From positions 434,001 through 498,000 of the forward strand of contig JAAKBF010000068.1 of the NCBI GenBank assembly GCA_012656075.1: a stretch of 64,000 nt of DNA, given 5' to 3'. Source of the stretch: Phytophthora hibernalis (Eukaryota > Oomycota > Peronosporomycetes > Peronosporales > Peronosporaceae). Position 1 is the stretch's first letter. Each line of letters starts with the position of its first letter. The position numbers and the translations under genes are program-made. Under the pieces are notes generated by a model. The model had not been told where the DNA came from and ran no database searches. It saw only the letters and a list, made by a program, of their open reading frames with translations. This document shows, in pieces, positions 32,968 through 46,374 of this stretch.

Positions 32968-33606
32968 ACCATACGCAAACCACAACCCTCATGCACACAA
33001 AAACGCCGCCACGCAACAACCACCAACACTTCAGCCGCGGCAAGCGTACGTCCACAACCACCACACTCGATTGCGCCCCTCATAGTCCAGCTGCCTCCGC
33101 CACTCATCCTATCGCGGTCACACAAGCTATGGCCACCCCAACCCCATTCATATTCGACACTGTGGTTGAGCCCCATGCTGCGTCAGCAACATCATGGGTG
33201 CCACGTCCCTCACCACCCGGCCACGCACGCCAAGCTGTAAACCCACAGCCTTGTTTATCGGCCATTTTAGACCATATCCATCTCCGAGGCGTCTTGGGCC
33301 ATTGCCGCATTCGATGCATCCCTACGGTCTGGCCACTGCCATATCCACTGATTTCGACAGACCCTTGCAGCTACTACAGGTGCCCTGTCAGGTGAAGTGG
33401 CCATCCCGCGGGGTCCACAGCGACAACGCCATATTTGACAAAGGTTGGTGCTTTGGAGCTGACTGGACGAGCAGGGACTCGAACCCGCGCCAAGAGAGTG
33501 GCGGGGGTAAGAGTGCGGCCGGCTGACTCGAGAGTTGAGGCTGAGGCTGCGTTAGGGCGTAGCAGACAAAAGGCACAGCAGCGAGGCGCGCAAAGAAAGA
33601 AGAAGT

Positions 33607-33686
33607 TGGCCAATGTGGGATTCGAACCCACGCCCTTTCGGACCAGTGCCTTAAACTGGCGCCTTAGACCGCTCGGCCAATTGACC
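33607..33686 (-). tRNA. tRNA-Leu(AAG)
   Basis: Intact. T4, five-T leader, C marker; the following spacer reads cgtcctcacc, one C short. Confidence 0.93.
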
Positions 33687-34324
33687 ACCATACGCAAACC
33701 ACAACCCTCATGCACACAAAAACGCCGCCACGCAACAACCACCAACACTTCAGCCGCGGCAAGCGTACGTCCACAACCACCACACTCGATTGCGCCCCTC
33801 ATAGTCCAGCTGCCTCCGCCACTCATCCTATCGCGGTCACACAAGCTATGGCCACCCCAACCCCATTCATATTCGACACTGTGGTTGAGCCCCATGCTGC
33901 GTCAGCAACATCATGGGTGCCACGTCCTCACCACCCGGCCACGCACGCCAAGCTGTAAACCCACAGCCTTGTTTATCGGCCATTTTAGACCATATCCATC
34001 TCCGAGGCGTCTTGGGCCATTGCCGCATTCGATGCATCCCTACGGTCTGGCCACTGCCATATCCACTGATTTCGACAGACCCTTGCAGCTACTACAGGTG
34101 CCCTGTCAGGTGAAGTGGCCATCCCGCGGGGTCCACAGCGACAACGCCATATTTGACAAAGGTTGGTGCTTTGGAGCTGACTGGACGAGCAGGGACTCGA
34201 ACCCGCGCCAAGAGAGTGGCGGGGGTAAGAGTGCGGCCGGCTGACTCGAGAGTTGAGGCTGAGGCTGCGTTAGGGCGTAGCAGACAAAAGGCACAGCAGC
34301 GAGGCGCGCAAAGAAAGAAGAAGT

Positions 34325-34404
34325 TGGCCAATGTGGGATTCGAACCCACGCCCTTTCGGACCAGTGCCTTAAACTGGCGCCTTAGACCGCTCGGCCAATT
34401 GACC
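34325..34404 (-). tRNA. tRNA-Leu(AAG)
   Basis: Intact. T4, five-T leader, C marker; shares the cgtcctcacc variant with the previous unit, so the two look like a duplicated pair. Confidence 0.93.
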
Positions 34405-35041
34405 ACCATACGCAAACCACAACCCTCATGCACACAAAAACGCCGCCACGCAACAACCACCAACACTTCAGCCGCGGCAAGCGTACGTCCACAACCACCA
34501 CACTCGATTGCGCCCCTCATAGTCCAGCTGCCTCCGCCACTCATCCTATCGCGGTCACACAAGCTATGGCCACCCCAACCCCATTCATATTCGACACTGT
34601 GGTTGAGCCCCATGCTGCGTCAGCAACATCATGGGTGCCACGTCCTCACCACCCGGCCACGCACGCCAAGCTGTAAACCCACAGCCTTGTTTATCGGCCA
34701 TTTTAGACCATATCCATCTCCGAGGCGTCTTGGGCCATTGCCGCATTCGATGCATCCCTACGGTCTGGCCACTGCCATATCCACTGATTTCGACAGACCC
34801 TTGCAGCTACTACAGGTGCCCTGTCAGGTGAAGTGGCCATCCCGCGGGGTCCACAGCGACAACGCCATATTTGACAAAGGTTGGTGCTTTGGAGCTGACT
34901 GGACGAGCAGGGACTCGAACCCGCGCCAAGAGAGTGGCGGGGGTAAGAGTGCGGCCGGCTGACTCGAGAGTTGAGGCTGAGGCTGCGTTAGGGCGTAGCA
35001 GACAAAGGCACAGCAGCGAGGCGCGCAAAGAAAGAAGAAGT

Positions 35042-35121
35042 TGGCCAATGTGGGATTCGAACCCACGCCCTTTCGGACCAGTGCCTTAAACTGGCGCCTT
35101 AGACCGCTCGGCCAATTGACC
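35042..35121 (-). tRNA. tRNA-Leu(AAG)
   Basis: Intact. T3 trailer (no T4), five-T leader, C marker. Confidence 0.92.
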
Positions 35122-35760
35122 ACCATACGCAAACCACAACCCTCATGCACACAAAAACGCCGCCACGCAACAACCACCAACACTTCAGCCGCGGCAAGCG
35201 TACGTCCACAACCACCACACTCGATTGCGCCCCTCATAGTCCAGCTGCCTCCGCCACTCATCCTATCGCGGTCACACAAGCTATGGCCACCCCAACCCCA
35301 TTCATATTCGACACTGTGGTTGAGCCCCATGCTGCGTCAGCAACATCATGGGTGCCACGTCCCTCACCACCCGGCCACGCACGCCAAGCTGTAAACCCAC
35401 AGCCTTGTTTATCGGCCATTTTAGACCATATCCATCTCCGAGGCGTCTTGGGCCATTGCCGCATTCGATGCATCCCTACGGTCTGGCCACTGCCATATCC
35501 ACTGATTTCGACAGACCCTTGCAGCTACTACAGGTGCCCTGTCAGGTGAAGTGGCCATCCCGCGGGGTCCACAGCGACAACGCCATATTTGACAAAGGTT
35601 GGTGCTTTGGAGCTGACTGGACGAGCAGGGACTCGAACCCGCGCCAAGAGAGTGGCGGGGGTAAGAGTGCGGCCGGCTGACTCGAGAGTTGAGGCTGAGG
35701 CTGCGTTAGGGCGTAGCAGACAAAAGGCACAGCAGCGAGGCGCGCAAAGAAAGAAGAAGT

Positions 35761-35840
35761 TGGCCAATGTGGGATTCGAACCCACGCCCTTTCGGACCAG
35801 TGCCTTAAACTGGCGCCTTAGACCGCTCGGCCAATTGACC
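35761..35840 (-). tRNA. tRNA-Leu(AAG)
   Basis: Intact. T4; the unit to its right is collapsed to about 217 bp. Confidence 0.93.
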
Positions 35841-35997
35841 ACCATACGCAAACCACAACCCTCATGCACACAAAAACGCCGCCACGCAACAACCACCAAC
35901 ACTTCAGCCGCGGCAAGCGTACGTCCACAACCACCACGCGCGCCACCCCAACATTCATATTCGACACTGCCCCATGCGCGTCAGCAGCCACGTCCGT

Positions 35998-36057
35998 CCC
36001 ACGCCCTTTCGGACCAGTGCCTTAAACTGGCGCCTTAGACCGCTCGGCCAATTGACC
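35998..36057 (-). pseudogene. Truncated tRNA-Leu, 3' part missing
   Basis: Has the acceptor 5' strand, D arm, anticodon arm and variable arm, but the T loop and 3' acceptor strand are replaced by ccacgtccgt. No B box, so not expected to be transcribed. Confidence 0.85.
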
Positions 36058-36695
36058 ACCATACGCAAACCACAACCCTCATGCACACAAAAACGCCGCC
36101 ACGCAACAACCACCAACACTTCAGCCGCGGCAAGCGTACGTCCACAACCACCACACTCGATTGCGCCCTCATAGTCCAGCTGCCTCCGCCACTCATCCTA
36201 TCGCGGTCACACAAGCTATGGCCACCCCAACCCCATTCATATTCGACACTGTGGTTGAGCCCCATGCTGCGTCAGCAACATCATGGGTGCCACGTCCCTC
36301 ACCACCCGGCCACGCACGCCAAGCTGTAAACCCACAGCCTTGTTTATCGGCCATTTTAGACCATATCCATCTCCGAGGCGTCTTGGGCCATTGCCGCATT
36401 CGATGCATCCCTACGGTCTGGCCACTGCCATATCCACTGATTTCGACAGACCCTTGCAGCTACTACAGGTGCCCTGTCAGGTGAAGTGGCCATCCCGCGG
36501 GGTCCACAGCGACAACGCCATATTTGACAAAGGTTGGTGCTTTGGAGCTGACTGGACGAGCAGGGACTCGAACCCGCGCCAAGAGAGTGGCGGGGGTAAG
36601 AGTGCGGCCGGCTGACTCGAGAGTTGAGGCTGAGGCTGCGTTAGGGCGTAGCAGACAAAAGGCACAGCAGCGAGGCGCGCAAAGAAAGAAGAAGT

Positions 36696-36775
36696 TGGCC
36701 AATGTGGGATTCGAACCCACGCCCTTTCGGACCAGTGCCTTAAACTGGCGCCTTAGACCGCTCGGCCAATTGACC
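36696..36775 (-). tRNA. tRNA-Leu(AAG)
   Basis: Intact. T4, six-T leader, C marker. Confidence 0.93.
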
Positions 36776-37414
36776 ACCATACGCAAACCACAACCCTCAT
36801 GCACACAAAAAACGCCGCCACGCAACAACCACCAACACTTCAGCCGCGGCAAGCGTACGTCCACAACCACCACACTCGATTGCGCCCCTCATAGTCCAGC
36901 TGCCTCCGCCACTCATCCTATCGCGGTCACACAAGCTATGGCCACCCCAACCCCATTCATATTCGACACTGTGGTTGAGCCCCATGCTGCGTCAGCAACA
37001 TCATGGGTGCCACGTCCCTCACCACCCGGCCACGCACGCCAAGCTGTAAACCCACAGCCTTGTTTATCGGCCATTTTAGACCATATCCATCTCCGAGGCG
37101 TCTTGGGCCATTGCCGCATTCGATGCATCCCTACGGTCTGGCCACTGCCATATCCACTGATTTCGACAGACCCTTGCAGCTACTACAGGTGCCCTGTCAG
37201 GTGAAGTGGCCATCCCGCGGGGTCCACAGCGACAACGCCATATTTGACAAAGGTTGGTGCTTTGGAGCTGACTGGACGAGCAGGGACTCGAACCCGCGCC
37301 AAGAGAGTGGCGGGGGTAAGAGTGCGGCCGGCTGACTCGAGAGTTGAGGCTGAGGCTGCGTTAGGGCGTAGCAGACAAAGGCACAGCAGCGAGGCGCGCA
37401 AAGAAAGAAGAAGT

Positions 37415-37494
37415 TGGCCAATGTGGGATTCGAACCCACGCCCTTTCGGACCAGTGCCTTAAACTGGCGCCTTAGACCGCTCGGCCAATTGACC
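37415..37494 (-). tRNA. tRNA-Leu(AAG)
   Basis: Intact. T3; followed on the right by the second collapsed unit (~252 bp). Confidence 0.92.
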
Positions 37495-37707
37495 ACCATA
37501 CGCAAACCACAACCCTCATGCACACAAAAACGCCGCCACGCAACAACCACCAACACTTCAGCCGCGGCAAGCGTACGTCCACAACCACCACACTCGATTG
37601 CGCCCCTCATAGTCCAGCTGCCTCCGCCACTCATCCTATCGCGGTCACACAAGCTATGGCCACCCCAACCCCATTCATATTCGACACCGCAGCAACCCCA
37701 CACTCAC

Positions 37708-37746
37708 ACCAGTGCCTGGCGCCTTAGACCGCTCGGCCAATTGACC
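37708..37746 (-). pseudogene. Truncated tRNA-Leu lacking anticodon loop and T arm
   Basis: Only 39 nt remain. The anticodon arm is cut from agtgccttaaactggcgcc to agtgcctggcgcc, and everything 3' of it is lost. Confidence 0.85.
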
Positions 37747-38384
37747 ACCATACGCAAACCACAACCCTCATGCACACAAAAACGCCGCCACGCAACAACC
37801 ACCAACACTTCAGCCGCGGCAAGCGTACGTCCACAACCACCACACTCGATTGCGCCCCTCATAGTCCAGCTGCCTCCGCCACTCATCCTATCGCGGTCAC
37901 ACAAGCTATGGCCACCCCAACCCCATTCATATTCGACACTGTGGTTGAGCCCCATGCTGCGTCAGCAACATCATGGGTGCCACGTCCCTCACCACCCGGC
38001 CACGCACGCCAAGCTGTAAACCCACAGCCTTGTTTATCGGCCATTTTAGACCATATCCATCTCCGAGGCGTCTTGGGCCATTGCCGCATTCGATGCATCC
38101 CTACGGTCTGGCCACTGCCATATCCACTGATTTCGACAGACCCTTGCAGCTACTACAGGTGCCCTGTCAGGTGAAGTGGCCATCCCGCGGGGTCCACAGC
38201 GACAACGCCATATTTGACAAAGGTTGGTGCTTTGGAGCTGACTGGACGAGCAGGGACTCGAACCCGCGCCAAGAGAGTGGCGGGGGTAAGAGTGCGGCCG
38301 GCTGACTCGAGAGTTGAGGCTGAGGCTGCGTTAGGGCGTAGCAGACAAAGGCACAGCAGCGAGGCGCGCAAAGAAAGAAGAAGT

Positions 38385-38464
38385 TGGCCAATGTGGGATT
38401 CGAACCCACGCCCTTTCGGACCAGTGCCTTAAACTGGCGCCTTAGACCGCTCGGCCAATTGACC
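38385..38464 (-). tRNA. tRNA-Leu(AAG)
   Basis: Intact. T3, five-T leader, C marker. Confidence 0.92.
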
Positions 38465-39103
38465 ACCATACGCAAACCACAACCCTCATGCACACAAAAA
38501 CGCCGCCACGCAACAACCACCAACACTTCAGCCGCGGCAAGCGTACGTCCACAACCACCACACTCGATTGCGCCCCTCATAGTCCAGCTGCCTCCGCCAC
38601 TCATCCTATCGCGGTCACACAAGCTATGGCCACCCCAACCCCATTCATATTCGACACTGTGGTTGAGCCCCATGCTGCGTCAGCAACATCATGGGTGCCA
38701 CGTCCCTCACCACCCGGCCACGCACGCCAAGCTGTAAACCCACAGCCTTGTTTATCGGCCATTTTAGACCATATCCATCTCCGAGGCGTCTTGGGCCATT
38801 GCCGCATTCGATGCATCCCTACGGTCTGGCCACTGCCATATCCACTGATTTCGACAGACCCTTGCAGCTACTACAGGTGCCCTGTCAGGTGAAGTGGCCA
38901 TCCCGCGGGGTCCACAGCGACAACGCCATATTTGACAAAGGTTGGTGCTTTGGAGCTGACTGGACGAGCAGGGACTCGAACCCGCGCCAAGAGAGTGGCG
39001 GGGGTAAGAGTGCGGCCGGCTGACTCGAGAGTTGAGGCTGAGGCTGCGTTAGGGCGTAGCAGACAAAAGGCACAGCAGCGAGGCGCGCAAAGAAAGAAGA
39101 AGT

Positions 39104-39183
39104 TGGCCAATGTGGGATTCGAACCCACGCCCTTTCGGACCAGTGCCTTAAACTGGCGCCTTAGACCGCTCGGCCAATTGACC
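39104..39183 (-). tRNA. tRNA-Leu(AAG)
   Basis: Intact. T4, six-T leader, T marker; first half of a two-unit pattern repeated at 40543. Confidence 0.93.
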
Positions 39184-39823
39184 ACCATACGCAAACCACA
39201 ACCCTCATGCACACAAAAAACGCCGCCACGCAACAACCACCAACACTTCAGCCGCGGCAAGCGTACGTCCACAACCACCACACTCGATTGCGCCCCTCAT
39301 AGTCCAGCTGCCTCCGCCACTCATCCTATCGCGGTCACACAAGCTATGGCCACCCCAACCCCATTCATATTCGACACTGTGGTTGAGCCCCATGCTGCGT
39401 CAGCAACATCATGGGTGTCACGTCCCTCACCACCCGGCCACGCACGCCAAGCTGTAAACCCACAGCCTTGTTTATCGGCCATTTTAGACCATATCCATCT
39501 CCGAGGCGTCTTGGGCCATTGCCGCATTCGATGCATCCCTACGGTCTGGCCACTGCCATATCCACTGATTTCGACAGACCCTTGCAGCTACTACAGGTGC
39601 CCTGTCAGGTGAAGTGGCCATCCCGCGGGGTCCACAGCGACAACGCCATATTTGACAAAGGTTGGTGCTTTGGAGCTGACTGGACGAGCAGGGACTCGAA
39701 CCCGCGCCAAGAGAGTGGCGGGGGTAAGAGTGCGGCCGGCTGACTCGAGAGTTGAGGCTGAGGCTGCGTTAGGGCGTAGCAGACAAAAGGCACAGCAGCG
39801 AGGCGCGCAAAGAAAGAAGAAGT

Positions 39824-39903
39824 TGGCCAATGTGGGATTCGAACCCACGCCCTTTCGGACCAGTGCCTTAAACTGGCGCCTTAGACCGCTCGGCCAATTG
39901 ACC
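39824..39903 (-). tRNA. tRNA-Leu(AAG)
   Basis: Intact. T4, five-T leader, C marker; second half of the two-unit pattern. Confidence 0.93.
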
Positions 39904-40542
39904 ACCATACGCAAACCACAACCCTCATGCACACAAAAACGCCGCCACGCAACAACCACCAACACTTCAGCCGCGGCAAGCGTACGTCCACAACCACCAC
40001 ACTCGATTGCGCCCCTCATAGTCCAGCTGCCTCCGCCACTCATCCTATCGCGGTCACACAAGCTATGGCCACCCCAACCCCATTCATATTCGACACTGTG
40101 GTTGAGCCCCATGCTGCGTCAGCAACATCATGGGTGCCACGTCCCTCACCACCCGGCCACGCACGCCAAGCTGTAAACCCACAGCCTTGTTTATCGGCCA
40201 TTTTAGACCATATCCATCTCCGAGGCGTCTTGGGCCATTGCCGCATTCGATGCATCCCTACGGTCTGGCCACTGCCATATCCACTGATTTCGACAGACCC
40301 TTGCAGCTACTACAGGTGCCCTGTCAGGTGAAGTGGCCATCCCGCGGGGTCCACAGCGACAACGCCATATTTGACAAAGGTTGGTGCTTTGGAGCTGACT
40401 GGACGAGCAGGGACTCGAACCCGCGCCAAGAGAGTGGCGGGGGTAAGAGTGCGGCCGGCTGACTCGAGAGTTGAGGCTGAGGCTGCGTTAGGGCGTAGCA
40501 GACAAAAGGCACAGCAGCGAGGCGCGCAAAGAAAGAAGAAGT

Positions 40543-40622
40543 TGGCCAATGTGGGATTCGAACCCACGCCCTTTCGGACCAGTGCCTTAAACTGGCGCCT
40601 TAGACCGCTCGGCCAATTGACC
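40543..40622 (-). tRNA. tRNA-Leu(AAG)
   Basis: Intact. T4, six-T leader, T marker, same haplotype as 39104. Confidence 0.93.
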
Positions 40623-41262
40623 ACCATACGCAAACCACAACCCTCATGCACACAAAAAACGCCGCCACGCAACAACCACCAACACTTCAGCCGCGGCAAG
40701 CGTACGTCCACAACCACCACACTCGATTGCGCCCCTCATAGTCCAGCTGCCTCCGCCACTCATCCTATCGCGGTCACACAAGCTATGGCCACCCCAACCC
40801 CATTCATATTCGACACTGTGGTTGAGCCCCATGCTGCGTCAGCAACATCATGGGTGTCACGTCCCTCACCACCCGGCCACGCACGCCAAGCTGTAAACCC
40901 ACAGCCTTGTTTATCGGCCATTTTAGACCATATCCATCTCCGAGGCGTCTTGGGCCATTGCCGCATTCGATGCATCCCTACGGTCTGGCCACTGCCATAT
41001 CCACTGATTTCGACAGACCCTTGCAGCTACTACAGGTGCCCTGTCAGGTGAAGTGGCCATCCCGCGGGGTCCACAGCGACAACGCCATATTTGACAAAGG
41101 TTGGTGCTTTGGAGCTGACTGGACGAGCAGGGACTCGAACCCGCGCCAAGAGAGTGGCGGGGGTAAGAGTGCGGCCGGCTGACTCGAGAGTTGAGGCTGA
41201 GGCTGCGTTAGGGCGTAGCAGACAAAAGGCACAGCAGCGAGGCGCGCAAAGAAAGAAGAAGT

Positions 41263-41342
41263 TGGCCAATGTGGGATTCGAACCCACGCCCTTTCGGACC
41301 AGTGCCTTAAACTGGCGCCTTAGACCGCTCGGCCAATTGACC
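41263..41342 (-). tRNA. tRNA-Leu(AAG)
   Basis: Intact. T4, five-T leader, C marker, same haplotype as 39824. Confidence 0.93.
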
Positions 41343-41981
41343 ACCATACGCAAACCACAACCCTCATGCACACAAAAACGCCGCCACGCAACAACCACCA
41401 ACACTTCAGCCGCGGCAAGCGTACGTCCACAACCACCACACTCGATTGCGCCCCTCATAGTCCAGCTGCCTCCGCCACTCATCCTATCGCGGTCACACAA
41501 GCTATGGCCACCCCAACCCCATTCATATTCGACACTGTGGTTGAGCCCCATGCTGCGTCAGCAACATCATGGGTGCCACGTCCCTCACCACCCGGCCACG
41601 CACGCCAAGCTGTAAACCCACAGCCTTGTTTATCGGCCATTTTAGACCATATCCATCTCCGAGGCGTCTTGGGCCATTGCCGCATTCGATGCATCCCTAC
41701 GGTCTGGCCACTGCCATATCCACTGATTTCGACAGACCCTTGCAGCTACTACAGGTGCCCTGTCAGGTGAAGTGGCCATCCCGCGGGGTCCACAGCGACA
41801 ACGCCATATTTGACAAAGGTTGGTGCTTTGGAGCTGACTGGACGAGCAGGGACTCGAACCCGCGCCAAGAGAGTGGCGGGGGTAAGAGTGCGGCCGGCTG
41901 ACTCGAGAGTTGAGGCTGAGGCTGCGTTAGGGCGTAGCAGACAAAAGGCACAGCAGCGAGGCGCGCAAAGAAAGAAGAAGT

Positions 41982-42061
41982 TGGCCAATGTGGGATTCGA
42001 ACCCACGCCCTTTCGGACCAGTGCCTTAAACTGGCGCCTTAGACCGCTCGGCCAATTGACC
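41982..42061 (-). tRNA. tRNA-Leu(AAG)
   Basis: Intact. T4, five-T leader, C marker. Confidence 0.93.
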
Positions 42062-42700
42062 ACCATACGCAAACCACAACCCTCATGCACACAAAAACGC
42101 CGCCACGCAACAACCACCAACACTTCAGCCGCGGCAAGCGTACGTCCACAACCACCACACTCGATTGCGCCCCTCATAGTCCAGCTGCCTCCGCCACTCA
42201 TCCTATCGCGGTCACACAAGCTATGGCCACCCCAACCCCATTCATATTCGACACTGTGGTTGAGCCCCATGCTGCGTCAGCAACATCATGGGTGCCACGT
42301 CCCTCACCACCCGGCCACGCACGCCAAGCTGTAAACCCACAGCCTTGTTTATCGGCCATTTTAGACCATATCCATCTCCGAGGCGTCTTGGGCCATTGCC
42401 GCATTCGATGCATCCCTACGGTCTGGCCACTGCCATATCCACTGATTTCGACAGACCCTTGCAGCTACTACAGGTGCCCTGTCAGGTGAAGTGGCCATCC
42501 CGCGGGGTCCACAGCGACAACGCCATATTTGACAAAGGTTGGTGCTTTGGAGCTGACTGGACGAGCAGGGACTCGAACCCGCGCCAAGAGAGTGGCGGGG
42601 GTAAGAGTGCGGCCGGCTGACTCGAGAGTTGAGGCTGAGGCTGCGTTAGGGCGTAGCAGACAAAAGGCACAGCAGCGAGGCGCGCAAAGAAAGAAGAAGT

Positions 42701-42780
42701 TGGCCAATGTGGGATTCGAACCCACGCCCTTTCGGACCAGTGCCTTAAACTGGCGCCTTAGACCGCTCGGCCAATTGACC
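42701..42780 (-). tRNA. tRNA-Leu(AAG)
   Basis: Intact. T4, five-T leader, C marker; same markers as its left neighbour at 41982. Confidence 0.93.
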
Positions 42781-43419
42781 ACCATACGCAAACCACAACC
42801 CTCATGCACACAAAAACGCCGCCACGCAACAACCACCAACACTTCAGCCGCGGCAAGCGTACGTCCACAACCACCACACTCGATTGCGCCCCTCATAGTC
42901 CAGCTGCCTCCGCCACTCATCCTATCGCGGTCACACAAGCTATGGCCACCCCAACCCCATTCATATTCGACACTGTGGTTGAGCCCCATGCTGCGTCAGC
43001 AACATCATGGGTGCCACGTCCCTCACCACCCGGCCACGCACGCCAAGCTGTAAACCCACAGCCTTGTTTATCGGCCATTTTAGACCATATCCATCTCCGA
43101 GGCGTCTTGGGCCATTGCCGCATTCGATGCATCCCTACGGTCTGGCCACTGCCATATCCACTGATTTCGACAGACCCTTGCAGCTACTACAGGTGCCCTG
43201 TCAGGTGAAGTGGCCATCCCGCGGGGTCCACAGCGACAACGCCATATTTGACAAAGGTTGGTGCTTTGGAGCTGACTGGACGAGCAGGGACTCGAACCCG
43301 CGCCAAGAGAGTGGCGGGGGTAAGAGTGCGGCCGGCTGACTCGAGAGTTGAGGCTGAGGCTGCGTTAGGGCGTAGCAGACAAAAGGCACAGCAGCGAGGC
43401 GCGCAAAGAAAGAAGAAGT

Positions 43420-43499
43420 TGGCCAATGTGGGATTCGAACCCACGCCCTTTCGGACCAGTGCCTTAAACTGGCGCCTTAGACCGCTCGGCCAATTGACC
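43420..43499 (-). tRNA. tRNA-Leu(AAG)
   Basis: Intact. T4, five-T leader, T marker. Confidence 0.93.
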
Positions 43500-44138
43500 A
43501 CCATACGCAAACCACAACCCTCATGCACACAAAAACGCCGCCACGCAACAACCACCAACACTTCAGCCGCGGCAAGCGTACGTCCACAACCACCACACTC
43601 GATTGCGCCCCTCATAGTCCAGCTGCCTCCGCCACTCATCCTATCGCGGTCACACAAGCTATGGCCACCCCAACCCCATTCATATTCGACACTGTGGTTG
43701 AGCCCCATGCTGCGTCAGCAACATCATGGGTGTCACGTCCCTCACCACCCGGCCACGCACGCCAAGCTGTAAACCCACAGCCTTGTTTATCGGCCATTTT
43801 AGACCATATCCATCTCCGAGGCGTCTTGGGCCATTGCCGCATTCGATGCATCCCTACGGTCTGGCCACTGCCATATCCACTGATTTCGACAGACCCTTGC
43901 AGCTACTACAGGTGCCCTGTCAGGTGAAGTGGCCATCCCGCGGGGTCCACAGCGACAACGCCATATTTGACAAAGGTTGGTGCTTTGGAGCTGACTGGAC
44001 GAGCAGGGACTCGAACCCGCGCCAAGAGAGTGGCGGGGGTAAGAGTGCGGCCGGCTGACTCGAGAGTTGAGGCTGAGGCTGCGTTAGGGCGTAGCAGACA
44101 AAAGGCACAGCAGCGAGGCGCGCAAAGAAAGAAGAAGT

Positions 44139-44218
44139 TGGCCAATGTGGGATTCGAACCCACGCCCTTTCGGACCAGTGCCTTAAACTGGCGCCTTAGA
44201 CCGCTCGGCCAATTGACC
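44139..44218 (-). tRNA. tRNA-Leu(AAG)
   Basis: Intact. T4, five-T leader, C marker. Confidence 0.93.
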
Positions 44219-44857
44219 ACCATACGCAAACCACAACCCTCATGCACACAAAAACGCCGCCACGCAACAACCACCAACACTTCAGCCGCGGCAAGCGTAC
44301 GTCCACAACCACCACACTCGATTGCGCCCCTCATAGTCCAGCTGCCTCCGCCACTCATCCTATCGCGGTCACACAAGCTATGGCCACCCCAACCCCATTC
44401 ATATTCGACACTGTGGTTGAGCCCCATGCTGCGTCAGCAACATCATGGGTGCCACGTCCCTCACCACCCGGCCACGCACGCCAAGCTGTAAACCCACAGC
44501 CTTGTTTATCGGCCATTTTAGACCATATCCATCTCCGAGGCGTCTTGGGCCATTGCCGCATTCGATGCATCCCTACGGTCTGGCCACTGCCATATCCACT
44601 GATTTCGACAGACCCTTGCAGCTACTACAGGTGCCCTGTCAGGTGAAGTGGCCATCCCGCGGGGTCCACAGCGACAACGCCATATTTGACAAAGGTTGGT
44701 GCTTTGGAGCTGACTGGACGAGCAGGGACTCGAACCCGCGCCAAGAGAGTGGCGGGGGTAAGAGTGCGGCCGGCTGACTCGAGAGTTGAGGCTGAGGCTG
44801 CGTTAGGGCGTAGCAGACAAAAGGCACAGCAGCGAGGCGCGCAAAGAAAGAAGAAGT

Positions 44858-44937
44858 TGGCCAATGTGGGATTCGAACCCACGCCCTTTCGGACCAGTGC
44901 CTTAAACTGGCGCCTTAGACCGCTCGGCCAATTGACC
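44858..44937 (-). tRNA. tRNA-Leu(AAG)
   Basis: Intact. T4, five-T leader, C marker; 718 bp to the next copy. Confidence 0.93.
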
Positions 44938-45575
44938 ACCATACGCAAACCACAACCCTCATGCACACAAAAACGCCGCCACGCAACAACCACCAACACT
45001 TCAGCCGCGGCAAGCGTACGTCCACAACCACCACACTCGATTGCGCCCCTCATAGTCCAGCTGCCTCCGCCACTCATCCTATCGCGGTCACACAAGCTAT
45101 GGCCACCCCAACCCCATTCATATTCGACACTGTGGTTGAGCCCCATGCTGCGTCAGCAACATCATGGGTGCCACGTCCCTCACCACCCGGCCACGCACGC
45201 CAAGCTGTAAACCCACAGCCTTGTTTATCGGCCATTTTAGACCATATCCATCTCCGAGGCGTCTTGGGCCATTGCCGCATTCGATGCATCCCTACGGTCT
45301 GGCCACTGCCATATCCACTGATTTCGACAGACCCTTGCAGCTACTACAGGTGCCCTGTCAGGTGAAGTGGCCATCCCGCGGGGTCCACAGCGACAACGCC
45401 ATATTTGACAAAGGTTGGTGCTTTGGAGCTGACTGGACGAGCAGGGACTCGAACCCGCGCCAAGAGAGTGGCGGGGGTAAGAGTGCGGCCGGCTGACTCG
45501 AGAGTTGAGGCTGAGGCTGCGTTAGGGCGTAGCAGACAAAGGCACAGCAGCGAGGCGCGCAAAGAAAGAAGAAGT

Positions 45576-45655
45576 TGGCCAATGTGGGATTCGAACCCAC
45601 GCCCTTTCGGACCAGTGCCTTAAACTGGCGCCTTAGACCGCTCGGCCAATTGACC
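45576..45655 (-). tRNA. tRNA-Leu(AAG)
   Basis: Intact. T3, five-T leader; first of a run of five T-marker units. Confidence 0.92.
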
Positions 45656-46294
45656 ACCATACGCAAACCACAACCCTCATGCACACAAAAACGCCGCCAC
45701 GCAACAACCACCAACACTTCAGCCGCGGCAAGCGTACGTCCACAACCACCACACTCGATTGCGCCCCTCATAGTCCAGCTGCCTCCGCCACTCATCCTAT
45801 CGCGGTCACACAAGCTATGGCCACCCCAACCCCATTCATATTCGACACTGTGGTTGAGCCCCATGCTGCGTCAGCAACATCATGGGTGTCACGTCCCTCA
45901 CCACCCGGCCACGCACGCCAAGCTGTAAACCCACAGCCTTGTTTATCGGCCATTTTAGACCATATCCATCTCCGAGGCGTCTTGGGCCATTGCCGCATTC
46001 GATGCATCCCTACGGTCTGGCCACTGCCATATCCACTGATTTCGACAGACCCTTGCAGCTACTACAGGTGCCCTGTCAGGTGAAGTGGCCATCCCGCGGG
46101 GTCCACAGCGACAACGCCATATTTGACAAAGGTTGGTGCTTTGGAGCTGACTGGACGAGCAGGGACTCGAACCCGCGCCAAGAGAGTGGCGGGGGTAAGA
46201 GTGCGGCCGGCTGACTCGAGAGTTGAGGCTGAGGCTGCGTTAGGGCGTAGCAGACAAAAGGCACAGCAGCGAGGCGCGCAAAGAAAGAAGAAGT

Positions 46295-46374
46295 TGGCCA
46301 ATGTGGGATTCGAACCCACGCCCTTTCGGACCAGTGCCTTAAACTGGCGCCTTAGACCGCTCGGCCAATTGACC
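46295..46374 (-). tRNA. tRNA-Leu(AAG)
   Basis: Intact. T4, five-T leader, T marker. Confidence 0.93.
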
